Below are positions 53,949 to 61,926 of a DNA stretch of 64,000 nucleotides, piece by piece. Below the pieces are notes generated by a model that saw only the letters and a list, made by a program, of their open reading frames with translations, was not told where the DNA came from and made no database searches. Origin of the DNA: Deltaproteobacteria bacterium (GTDB lineage: Bacteria > Myxococcota_A > Polyangia > Polyangiales > Ga0077539); NCBI GenBank assembly GCA_016704445.1, contig JADJAE010000002.1:1-64000 (forward strand), read 5' to 3'. The translations under genes were made by a program, and so were the position numbers. The first letter of the stretch is position 1. Each line of letters begins with the position of its first letter.

Positions 53949-55598
53949 ATGAGCGCCGACCCCGCCACCGAGTCCCTGACGCAGTACCTCGCCCGCCGGC
54001 TCGTCGCGGAGAAGGGCTTCGTCCCCGGCCACGTCGCCGAGGCCGACGAGCTCGCCGCCGCGGTCGACCATGTGCTCACCCTCGACAACGGCGCCGGCTT
54101 CGTGATGCTCGCCCTCATCGACCACGACCGCCGCGACGGCGCAGCGTCCCGCAACTTCACCCTCACCCAGCCGGACCTCGTTCGCATCGGCGCCGCGTGC
54201 CTCCGCTACGCGCCCACCTTCAACGGCGCGAAGCTCCCCGTGGGCATCCAGCTCTGGCACATCAACGCCCCCGCCTCGCCCGACCGCCGAGAGCGCCTCG
54301 CCGCCCTGCACCGCTCGCCCGGCGTAGAGAAGGTCAGCGTCGCGGGCTTCATCCTCGACCCCTCCGCCACCGATCCCTCGCAGCGCGTCTGGACCACCCT
54401 GCCCTGGTACAAGTCCAGCCACCCCGGCGTCCGCTGGCTGCGCTCGATGCTCTCCTCCCCGCGCCTCTCCGCGGAGGAGCTCGCCCGCTCCCTCGGCGTC
54501 GCCGCAGGCGACCCCTCGGTGCACCGCCCCGCGCTCACCTGGTCCATCATCGCGGCGCTCACCGCGATCTACGGCGTCGAGCTCGTCGCCCGACCCGCCG
54601 GGGCCTCGGGCTTCTCCCCGGACATCACCACCCTCATCTCCCTCGGGGGCCTCGCCCGCGACCTCGTCACCGATGGCGGCGAGTGGTGGCGCACCCTCAC
54701 CGCGGCCTGCCTCCATGGCAGCCCCCTGCACCTGCTCATGAACGGCGTGGCCCTGTTCATGGCCGGCGTCGTGCTCGAGCACCTGCTGGGCCGCGCGTGG
54801 CTCGCCGCCCTCTTCGTCGTCGGGGCCCTCGGCGGATCGCTCATGGGCCTCGCCATCAACCCCGGCCACCTCGTGAGCGTGGGGGCCTCCGGCGCCATCA
54901 TGGGACTGCTCGCCGCCGCCCTGGTCTCCGCCATGCGCCTGCCCGAAGGCCCCGCGCGCAGCAGCGTGCAGGGGATGATGGCGCGGGTGCTGATCCCCTC
55001 GCTGCTGCCGCTGGCCTCGGCGAGCGGCGCACGCATCGACTACGCCGCGCACTTCGGCGGAGCCCTCGCGGGAGCCATCGCGGGCTTCGCGCTCTGGAAG
55101 ACCTGGGACGTCGGCAGCCCGACCCCTCGCGGCCGGAGCCTCGCGCTGGGGATTACCCTGGCAGGTATGCTCGGCCTGGCCTGGGGGGTCTACGGCGTGG
55201 CGCAGACGCGGGGCGTGGCGACGGCCCTCGCGCCGCAGGACGAGATCGCCCGGCTGGCGACCGGAGAGGCCCCTCCCGCGGCCCTCGACGCCCTGGTGCG
55301 ACGCTGGCCTCGGGACCCTCGGGTGCGCTTCGTCCGCGCGGCGGCGCGCATCAACGCCGACAACCCCGCCGGGGCCGAGGAGGACCTGCGCGCGGCGCTG
55401 GCCGAGGATCGCGTGCTTCGGACGGGCTTCCGCGACCGGCGGCTGGAGATCGAGGTGCGCACGCTGCTGGCCCAGGTGCTCGCCCAGCGGGGCCAGGACG
55501 CCGAGGCCCGCGCGGTGGTCGCGCCGGTCTGCCACGCGGGCCCCGGGGGTCGGGCGCCGACGGGGCTGTCGATGCTGGGGTACTGCGAGCGGCCGTGA
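53949..55598 (+). CDS. Rhomboid-family intramembrane serine protease with extra domains
   Basis: The 549-aa protein has a soluble N-terminal domain of about 200 residues (HVAEADELAAAVDHVL, VGIQLWHINAP) with no known family. A rhomboid core follows (HLLMNGVALFMAGVVLEHLLG, LVSVGASGAIMGLLAAALV with catalytic Ser near 314, and YAAHFGGALAGAIAGF with catalytic His near 366). A C-terminal TPR-like region of about 130 residues (DALVRRWPRDPRVRFVRAAA, LAQVLAQRGQDAEARAVV) completes it. Rhomboids cut membrane proteins within the bilayer. The extra domains may select substrates. Confidence 0.88.
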   Translation: MSADPATESLTQYLARRLVAEKGFVPGHVAEADELAAAVDHVLTLDNGAGFVMLALIDHDRRDGAASRNFTLTQPDLVRIGAACLRYAPTFNGAKLPVGIQLWHINAPASPDRRERLAALHRSPGVEKVSVAGFILDPSATDPSQRVWTTLPWYKSSHPGVRWLRSMLSSPRLSAEELARSLGVAAGDPSVHRPALTWSIIAALTAIYGVELVARPAGASGFSPDITTLISLGGLARDLVTDGGEWWRTLTAACLHGSPLHLLMNGVALFMAGVVLEHLLGRAWLAALFVVGALGGSLMGLAINPGHLVSVGASGAIMGLLAAALVSAMRLPEGPARSSVQGMMARVLIPSLLPLASASGARIDYAAHFGGALAGAIAGFALWKTWDVGSPTPRGRSLALGITLAGMLGLAWGVYGVAQTRGVATALAPQDEIARLATGEAPPAALDALVRRWPRDPRVRFVRAAARINADNPAGAEEDLRAALAEDRVLRTGFRDRRLEIEVRTLLAQVLAQRGQDAEARAVVAPVCHAGPGGRAPTGLSMLGYCERP

Positions 55599-55655
55599 CG
55601 CGGCAGGACTTGCGAGCCCCAGCGGGTTCGTGAGAACCGGTGGGCTACAGACGAC

Positions 55656-56333
55656 ATGGAAACCGCTGAAGTCTCCGAGCGAAGGCCGGTGCGTTACTGG
55701 GTGGGCCGCGCGGTGCTGACCGCGCTGGGCTGGCGCGAGGAGGGGGTGGTGCCCGACCTCGACAAGTACGTGCTCATCGCGGCGCCGCACACGTCCAACT
55801 GGGACCTCCCGATCACCCTGGGCATCGGCTACACCCTGGGCATCGACATCGTGTGGATCGGCAAGCACACGCTGTTCACCGGTCCGCTCGGGCCCTTCTA
55901 CCGATGGCTGGGCGGCATCCCCGTCGACCGCAGCACCTCGCAGGACCAGGTGCAGGCCCTCGCCTCGCTCTTCGACGTCGAGGGCAAGCGGATCATGGTC
56001 GTCGCCCCGGAGGGCACCCGCGCGAAGCTCCGGTACTGGAAGTCGGGCTTCTACTGGATCGCCCGCACCGCGAAGGTCCCCATCGGCCTCGGCTACCTCG
56101 ACTTCCGCCGCAAGCGCGGGGGCGTCGGCCCGATGATCCACCCCTCGGACGACGTCGACGCCGACGTGGCGCGCATCCACGAATTCTACGAGCGCATCAC
56201 GGCGAAGTTTCCGGAGGAGTTCAGCAACATCGAATTCCGCCCGCCGGGAGCGAGCGCCGAGCGCCCCAAGCGCCCCAGGGCGGGCGTCCGGGGGAAGATC
56301 TCGGGATTGCTCCACGGCATGGGCTGGACGTGA
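55656..56333 (+). CDS. PlsC-like acyltransferase
   Basis: The 225-aa protein has the glycerolipid acyltransferase motifs: APHTSNWDLP (HX4D catalytic motif), GGIPVDRS and VAPEGTR. It would transfer acyl groups in lipid or lysolipid metabolism at the inner membrane. Its stop at 56331-56333 lies only 5 bp from the hairpin that marks the end of the TnpB element, so the element sits exactly at this gene's 3' end. Confidence 0.85.
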   Translation: METAEVSERRPVRYWVGRAVLTALGWREEGVVPDLDKYVLIAAPHTSNWDLPITLGIGYTLGIDIVWIGKHTLFTGPLGPFYRWLGGIPVDRSTSQDQVQALASLFDVEGKRIMVVAPEGTRAKLRYWKSGFYWIARTAKVPIGLGYLDFRRKRGGVGPMIHPSDDVDADVARIHEFYERITAKFPEEFSNIEFRPPGASAERPKRPRAGVRGKISGLLHGMGWT

Positions 56334-56337
56334 ACCT

Positions 56338-56357
56338 CCCCGCCGTGAACGGCGGGG
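56338..56357 (-). ncRNA. Right-end hairpin / putative omega RNA 3' end of the TnpB element
   Basis: CCCCGCCG (56338-56345), a TGAA loop, and CGGCGGGG (56350-56357) form a perfect 8-bp GC hairpin. IS200/IS605 right ends carry such hairpins, and the omega (reRNA) guide RNA of TnpB overlaps the 3' end of tnpB and the right end. The RNA body would run from the tnpB 3' region (about 56500) toward 56338 on the - strand, and its guide would begin in the acyltransferase gene end. RNA extent is inferred. Confidence 0.5.
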
Positions 56358-56385
56358 CTTCTCGAAGGCACCATCGCCCATCGAG

Positions 56386-57615
56386 CTACACAGGGGCAGC
56401 GCACGCCGCCTCCCGAGCCGGGGTTCCACCGGGACTACCTGCGGCGCCCTGCAGCGTTGCAGGATACTTGCGGAGCGGGCGCACGAACACGATCCGCTGC
56501 AACACGGGCTGTTGAGGGCGCATGGCCCCGTACAACCCGATGCTGCGGATGTTGACGGCACCCACCGCGTCGCGCGGCGCGGACCATCCGCACGTCGCGC
56601 ATCGATAGACACGTCGGCATTTCTGCCGACATCCGCAGCCGGGACACGTCTGCGAACTGTAGGGTTCGGGTACCTTCACCGCGCCCGAGAGTTTGTAGTT
56701 GAGCATCGCGACGAGCCGGGAGTTCGACGCCGAGGACACCTGCTGGGCCGTGCTCCTCCCGACCTTGCGGGCCGCGTCATTGAAAGGCTCTCCGACGATG
56801 ACGCGATGCCCGGCGAAGGCATCGGCCACGGCGCGCGTCGCCTTGTGGAGCGTGTCCTTCAGCTTCCTCGCGCTCCGGTCGAGCATCCGATGCTTCGCCC
56901 GCACCAGCTTCTTGCGGCGTTTCGACCCGCGCATCTTCCGGTCGATGCGCGACGAGAGCGCGGCCCCGGCCTTGTTGCGATACCGGACGATGGCCTTGGC
57001 CGCGCGCCCGCTCACCAGTACGGCCGCGCGCCCGTCGGTGGCCGCGAGCAGTGTGTTGACGCCAAGGTCCACGCCGATCACGGGCGCCTCAAGCTGGGGC
57101 ACCGCGTCGGGCACTTCGCAGACGAGGCGCACCACGCCATACGCGAGCGACACCTCCATGAGCCGGCCAGGCAGCGAGCGATCGACCGGCAGCGGGATCG
57201 CGAGCGTCCCGCCGCCCCTACCATGCGGGAGCCGCAGCATCCCGTGGCGAACCACCGCGGTCTGGTTGCTGTACGGCACGTCTCGGTAGCGGGACACCTT
57301 CCACGGGTAGCGCGTCGTCGGTTCCTCGCCCGCCGCTTGCTGGGCATTGCGGGCCTTGGTGGTCGCGGAGAGGGTATCGCAGAAGTCGCGCACCACTTGC
57401 TGGACGCTCTGCGCCGACAGGCCGGGCGCGCGGCCCTTCGCCCACGTCGTCCACCGCGCGAGTGTCGGCCAGGCCCACCCCAGGCGACGGAGGCGGGCGT
57501 GCAGGGCGACCATCGTGTTCCAGAGGTCTGCCGCCGCGCGACGCGCTGTCGTGAACGTCGCCCAGTCGGCGTCGCTTCGCGGGAGCCAACGAATCTCGAC
57601 CACGCGGTGCCGCAC
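56386..57615 (-). CDS. tnpB: TnpB (IS605 OrfB-like), RNA-guided nuclease of an IS200/IS605 element
   Basis: The 409-aa protein has RuvC motifs with catalytic candidates Asp about 182 (VIGVDLGVNTLLAA), Glu about 275 (VIVGEPFNDAA) and Asp about 348 (APRDAVGAVNIRSIG), plus a zinc finger (CPGCGCRQKC, CATCGW). The GTG start is at 57615. There is no tnpA transposase beside it, so this is a lone-TnpB element that would need a transposase in trans. TnpB is an RNA-guided DNA endonuclease that helps the element persist at its site. The left boundary was not found; 57616-57804 shows nothing clear. Confidence 0.9.
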   Translation of the reverse strand: MRHRVVEIRWLPRSDADWATFTTARRAAADLWNTMVALHARLRRLGWAWPTLARWTTWAKGRAPGLSAQSVQQVVRDFCDTLSATTKARNAQQAAGEEPTTRYPWKVSRYRDVPYSNQTAVVRHGMLRLPHGRGGGTLAIPLPVDRSLPGRLMEVSLAYGVVRLVCEVPDAVPQLEAPVIGVDLGVNTLLAATDGRAAVLVSGRAAKAIVRYRNKAGAALSSRIDRKMRGSKRRKKLVRAKHRMLDRSARKLKDTLHKATRAVADAFAGHRVIVGEPFNDAARKVGRSTAQQVSSASNSRLVAMLNYKLSGAVKVPEPYSSQTCPGCGCRQKCRRVYRCATCGWSAPRDAVGAVNIRSIGLYGAMRPQQPVLQRIVFVRPLRKYPATLQGAAGSPGGTPAREAACAAPV

Positions 57616-57804
57616 GAATCGGCCCTAGCGCGCGCTCCAAAGCAGCGCCAGATGCCCAACGACGGCGCAAGACATTGCCTGTCACTGACGCCTCGCCTCC
57701 CTCCGGGTGGAACGCACTCGACCTCGTGGTCGATGGACGGTCGTCACGGGCCGCGCATATCCTTTGGCGCAGTCAGGCAGGGGCCTCACGGGAGTGGACC
57801 CGCG

Positions 57805-57810
57805 TACAGT
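57805..57810 (+). promoter_or_regulatory. -10-like box
   Basis: TACAGT lies upstream of ATG codons at 57823 and 57830 (12 and 19 nt), consistent with the short-leader promoter pattern in this window. Confidence 0.3.
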
Positions 57811-57829
57811 CGACGGCGGAGCATGGGTG

Positions 57830-58409
57830 ATGAGATCGAGAGTCTTCGCCGCAGCCGTCGCACTGGTCGGGTCGCTAGGCGACGCGCAAACGCTCCCTGA
57901 GGCTCCCCTCGAAGCTCCGTCAGAGATCGGCGCGCCGACGCCGACGCACCGGGTCTGGTACGGCTGGCAGACCCTGATCGTGGCCGGAACATCGACGGCG
58001 GCGGGCCTCGCCGTGAACGAGACGGCGTCCTACGGGTTCTGGGGCGTGGCACTCGTGGTGGGCGGAGCCACTGTGCACTGGGTGCACGGACACATTGCGC
58101 GAGGGTTCGCCAGCATCGGGCGACTGTCGGCTGCGGGCCGGGCTTGGTGCGCTGATCAGAGTCGTCCGACGGCGTCGGACGACGGTCCGCACACCCACCA
58201 CCTTGGGGCGCTGGCGGGGTGTCCTCGGCTGGGAGTCGCGTCCTCACATGCGGCGGCGTCGCCTACGACGACGCCATGCCACGGCGCCACGGCCGGCCCC
58301 AAGGATTCGGGCGGCATGCGGGGTCGCGGGGATTCTGATCGACATCGAGGTGAACCCGCCCGCGCGGCAATCGACCCCGTCGACCCTGCGGCTGAAAGCC
58401 GCGGATTGA
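57830..58409 (+). CDS. Small exported/membrane protein, probably frameshifted
   Basis: The signal peptide (MRSRVFAAAVALVGSLGDAQ) is followed by a Pro-rich stretch and two hydrophobic glycine-rich helices (YGWQTLIVAGTSTAAGLAV, GFWGVALVVGGATVHWVHGH), a layout seen in small myxobacterial membrane proteins of unknown role. The frame after GFASIG seems to shift near 58120, with LGALIRVV and CGVAGILIDIEVNPP in a second frame ending at 58409. The end is uncertain. Confidence 0.5.
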
Positions 58410-58505
58410 TGCGCGTGTCCTACTTTGACGGCGCCCCACGAATCGGTGCCCTGGTCCGGACACGACCTGATTTCATGGACCCTCGCGCCCTGGCTTGCTC
58501 TCCGG

Positions 58506-58511
58506 TAGGCT
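58506..58511 (+). promoter_or_regulatory. -10-like box upstream of the four-repeat protein
   Basis: TAGGCT lies 10 nt before the ATG at 58522. The leader would be only a few nucleotides. Confidence 0.4.
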
Positions 58512-58521
58512 CCGCGCCCCT

Positions 58522-59619
58522 ATGGCGAACCTCACCCTGGCCCAGATCCGTCTCCAGCTCGATCAGGTCGCGTCGGAGTACGACGCGCGCTTTGCCGGGC
58601 AGTCGCGCGTGTCCCGCGACCTCAACGACCTCAACAGCCTCGTGCGCCGCACGCAGCAGCTCCTTCAAGACCTCGAGAAGCTCCCGAAGTCGAAGGACCG
58701 CGCGGAGGTCGAGCAGGCCGCCCGCGACGCGATCAACCTCTACGACGCCGAGCGCAAGGAGATCATGAAGGCCCGCAGCCTCGGCCCGGGCTTCGAGGAG
58801 TTCTCGACCCTGCGCGGCGAGGCCAACTTCATCTTCTCGAAGTACCACCGGCACTTCTCGGGCAAGGCGCGCAACACCCGCGACCTCGGCCTGCTCGCGG
58901 AGATGATCGCCGACCTCGAGACCGTCGGCGAGTCGATGAACGAGCTCGCCCCCGAGCTCAAGGGCCAGCCCGGCGTCCAGGAAGACCTCACCCTGGTGGC
59001 CGACAACCTCAAGATGTACCGCGCCGAGCAGTCGGAGATCATCGAGGCCCGCGCCATGGGCACCGACGACGAGCAGGCGAGCGCCCTCGCGGAGGTGGCC
59101 AACGGACAGTTCAACCTGTACGAGGCGCACTTCGCCGGCAAGTCGCGCGCGACCCGTCGGCCCGAGCTGCTCCAGCGGATGATCGACAACCTCACGGAGA
59201 CCCTCGAGCGCATGAAGGCCCTGCGCACCAAGGGCCTGCGCGTCGAGTACAACGACAAGAACATCGAGATCGTCGAGCAGAGCCTCGGGACGTACCGCAG
59301 CGAGCTCACGGAGATCCGCAAGGCCCGGCAGACGACCAAGATCACCGACCTCCAGGGGATGCTCGGCGGCGCGGCCAACGAGGTCTTCGAGGCCTACCGC
59401 AAGGCCTTCGCGGGGCAAGATCGGCGCACCCGCGACCTCGACCTGCTCACCACCATCTGCGATCAGCTCGGCGAGATCGGCAAGCAGATGGCCAGCCTCG
59501 GCGCCTTCGAGCCCACCGACCAGAACAGCAAGAACCTCCAGATCGTCACCGACCAGCGCGTCCTCTTCGAGCGCGAGTACACGATGATCGAAGAGGCCAA
59601 GGCCCAGGGCATCCACTGA
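58522..59619 (+). CDS. Cytosolic helical protein with four ~90-residue repeats
   Basis: The 365-aa protein consists of four repeats, each with a Y..xFxGxxRxxR block: YDARFAGQSR (about residue 20), YHRHFSGKARNTRD (about 107), YEAHFAGKSRATRR (about 199), YRKAFAGQDRRTRD (about 291), followed by a long helix (e.g. DLETVGESMNELA) and a Glu-rich turn (EIIEAR, EIRKAR, MIEEAK). It is highly charged with no signal or membrane segment. No family is known to me. The repeat design suggests a coiled scaffold or a ligand-clamping protein. Confidence 0.75.
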   Translation: MANLTLAQIRLQLDQVASEYDARFAGQSRVSRDLNDLNSLVRRTQQLLQDLEKLPKSKDRAEVEQAARDAINLYDAERKEIMKARSLGPGFEEFSTLRGEANFIFSKYHRHFSGKARNTRDLGLLAEMIADLETVGESMNELAPELKGQPGVQEDLTLVADNLKMYRAEQSEIIEARAMGTDDEQASALAEVANGQFNLYEAHFAGKSRATRRPELLQRMIDNLTETLERMKALRTKGLRVEYNDKNIEIVEQSLGTYRSELTEIRKARQTTKITDLQGMLGGAANEVFEAYRKAFAGQDRRTRDLDLLTTICDQLGEIGKQMASLGAFEPTDQNSKNLQIVTDQRVLFEREYTMIEEAKAQGIH

Positions 59620-59641
59620 CACCCCGCGCGCGCTGACGGCG

Positions 59642-60799
59642 CTACGGCGTCTGCAGCGCGCGAGCCTCGTCCCTCAGCGCCTCGAAGCGCGCCATCTGCA
59701 CCAGCGCCGTCACGTCGCCGCCCCGCACCGCGAGGTCCCTCCCCCGCCGGGAGCGCGCCGCCAGCCGCCCCAGCGCCAGCGAGAGCTGCGACGCGATGCG
59801 CCCGCGGGTCTCCTCCGCGAGCGCCGCCCCGCTCGCCCTCAGCCGGATCAGCGCCGCGTTGATGTCCGCCACGTCCGCCGCCCCAGCGCGGGAGAGCACC
59901 CCGATGGCCACCACGTTGGGCCGCCGCGCCTCGGCCCAGCGCTGCAGCGTCGCCACCGCGGCCGACTCGTCGCGCGCCGCCGCCAGCGGCCTCGGCGTGG
60001 GCGCGACCGCCCCCAGCGGGCTGAACAGCACCCGCTCCCCCGAACGCAGCGCCCGGCTGGCCACCGGCCGCAGCACCGCGTCGAGCTCGCGGATCTCCAC
60101 GTCGAGCAGCACCGGGTGCTCCGGCGTCTGCTGGCGGAGCGCCGCGATCTGCGCGGGCGTGAGCCTCGTGGCCCGCGCGGGCGGCGCAGGGGGCGAGGGC
60201 CACACGGTGACGCCCTCCCCGGCCGCCGCGACGAAGGTGCTTCCGTCGTCGGCCACCGCCACGGTGCAGCCCCCGGCGCTGACGATCACCCGCCCCGCGG
60301 GCGTGTCGACGCGCACCGCGTCGGCGGTGAGCGCGGGGACCTCGATGGTCGCCGCGCCCAGGCTCAGCACGAGCACGGCGCCGTCGTGGCCGGCGGCCTC
60401 GGCCACGCTGTTACCGTGCAGGGTAATCCGCCCCCCGGGCTGCACCGCGAGCGTGACGCCTCCAGGGCCCGAGACCAGCAGCGAGTCACCCGGCATGATC
60501 GACTGCCCCACCGCGGCGGCCCCGACCCCCGCGTCGGCGTCGCGCCCGGAGAGCCGGAGGGAGCTGTCGAGCGTGGCGGCCCCGGTGATCTGCACCAGCG
60601 TGAGGCGCCCGGCCACAGGGCGGGGCGACGGGGCCGGAGGAGCGCCCGCGTCGGGCTCCGGGTCGACGCGCACGACCATGGAGCCCGCGTCCACCGGGGC
60701 GGCGACGCTGTGCCTCGGACCGCTGTCCCGGGGCGTGTTGCGAGGCGAGCACCCGAGGGCCAACAGCAACAGGAGCCCGCCAGACTGGGCGCCGCGCAT
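59642..60799 (-). CDS. FecR-domain-like lipoprotein
   Basis: The 385-aa protein has a lipobox (LLLLLALGC, Cys near 17), a Pro/Asp linker and a FecR-like beta domain (LVQITGAATLDSSL, MPGDSLLVSGPGGVTLAVQPGG, VDTPAGRVIVSAGGCTVAV). The C-terminal helices (LAEETRGRIASQLSLALG) are of unknown role. FecR domains sense or bind surface ligands. It converges with the four-repeat gene. Confidence 0.75.
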   Translation of the reverse strand: MRGAQSGGLLLLLALGCSPRNTPRDSGPRHSVAAPVDAGSMVVRVDPEPDAGAPPAPSPRPVAGRLTLVQITGAATLDSSLRLSGRDADAGVGAAAVGQSIMPGDSLLVSGPGGVTLAVQPGGRITLHGNSVAEAAGHDGAVLVLSLGAATIEVPALTADAVRVDTPAGRVIVSAGGCTVAVADDGSTFVAAAGEGVTVWPSPPAPPARATRLTPAQIAALRQQTPEHPVLLDVEIRELDAVLRPVASRALRSGERVLFSPLGAVAPTPRPLAAARDESAAVATLQRWAEARRPNVVAIGVLSRAGAADVADINAALIRLRASGAALAEETRGRIASQLSLALGRLAARSRRGRDLAVRGGDVTALVQMARFEALRDEARALQTP

Positions 60800-60875
60800 G
60801 GGAGGGTGTCCGGGTTACTCCAACGCCCTGCGGGTGGTCGAACAACTGACGGGTTCCGCACCAGCGGGGATGCGT

Positions 60876-60881
60876 TACGCT
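60876..60881 (+). promoter_or_regulatory. -10-like box
   Basis: TACGCT lies 13 nt before the ATG at 60895 of the exported TPR-type gene. Confidence 0.35.
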
Positions 60882-60894
60882 GACTACAACTCCG

Positions 60895-61894
60895 ATGCGC
60901 CTCGCCATCTGCCTCACGCTGATGCTCGTGACCCCGCTGGCCGCCGCGCAGGAGGCCTCTCCCCCTGGCGACGTGACCGACGTCAACGCCGCCGCCGCGG
61001 CCTTCCAGGAGGGGCAGCGCCTCCAGCTGGCGCGCGAGCACGCCCGGGCCGCGGAGTTCTTCGAGATCGCCGACCACGCCGCCCCCTCGCCCGCCGCGCT
61101 GCGCAGCGCCATCCGTAGCCACCAGGCCGCCGGCCACGCGGTGCGCGCCGCCACCCTGAGCCTTGCGCGCTCGCTCCCGTGACGCGGCCGACCCGCAGAG
61201 CGCCCAGCTCGCCGACGCGGTGCTCGCCGAGGCCGCCCCGAGGCTCACCCGGGTGCACGTCACCTGCTCTCCCGGGTGCACCGTCGCCGTCGACCGCCTC
61301 GCGGTCGGCGACGGCACCGGGGAGTCCCACGCCTTCTTCGTCGAGCCCGGCGCCCGCACGCTGGAGACCCGCTGGGCCAACCGGGGGACGCGCTCCCGCT
61401 CGCTCGAATGCGCCGCTGGGCAGAGCGTCGAGCTCTCCCTCGACGCCCCTCCCCCGGAGCCCGCTCCGGCCCCGACGCCCACGGTGGTCCCTCCCCCTCC
61501 GACGCCCGTCCTCGCGGTCCTCCCGCCGCTGCCCACGCCCCCGGTGGTGCGCCCCAGGCAGCGCCCGCTCCCACCGCTCGTCTTCTGGATCGGCCTCGCC
61601 GCCACCGCCGCCACCGCCGGGGTGTTGGTGTGGTCGGGCCTCGACACGCTCTCCGCCCGCGACGCCTATGAGCAGAGCCCCACCGAGGCGGGCTACAACG
61701 ACGGCGCATCGCGCGAGGTGCGCACCGACGTGCTCATCGCCAGCACGGCCGTCCTTGGCGTGGCGACCGCGGTGGTGGGCGTCTTCTTCACCGAGTGGTC
61801 GGGCCGGGGGTCGGAGCGCTCCTGGCTTCGCACGGCGCCCTCGCTGGGACTGAGAGATGGTGGGCTCCAGGTCGGGGTGGTACGGTCTTTCTAG
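60895..61894 (+). CDS. Exported TPR/PEGA-type protein, one frameshift
   Basis: Signal LAICLTLMLVTPLAAAQ; TPR-like helices (AAAAFQEGQRLQLAREHARA). After a break near 61175 it continues through a PEGA-like strand (VHVTCSPGCTVAVDRLAVG), a Pro-rich linker, and two C-terminal helices (VFWIGLAATAATAGVLVWSG, VLIASTAVLGVATAVVGVFF). It has the same architecture as the TPR-type partners of the other two kinases, and again precedes a kinase gene (61927). Confidence 0.75.
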
Positions 61895-61926
61895 CGGCTG
61901 CGCGGGAGCCGTAGCGAGTACCTCCG

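Noticed and set aside
52833..56612. A 1259-codon open frame on the - strand with the histidine kinase only at its C-terminal end
   Set aside because: The first about 900 codons are antisense to the rhomboid and acyltransferase genes and lack coding signatures; the kinase starts at 53891.
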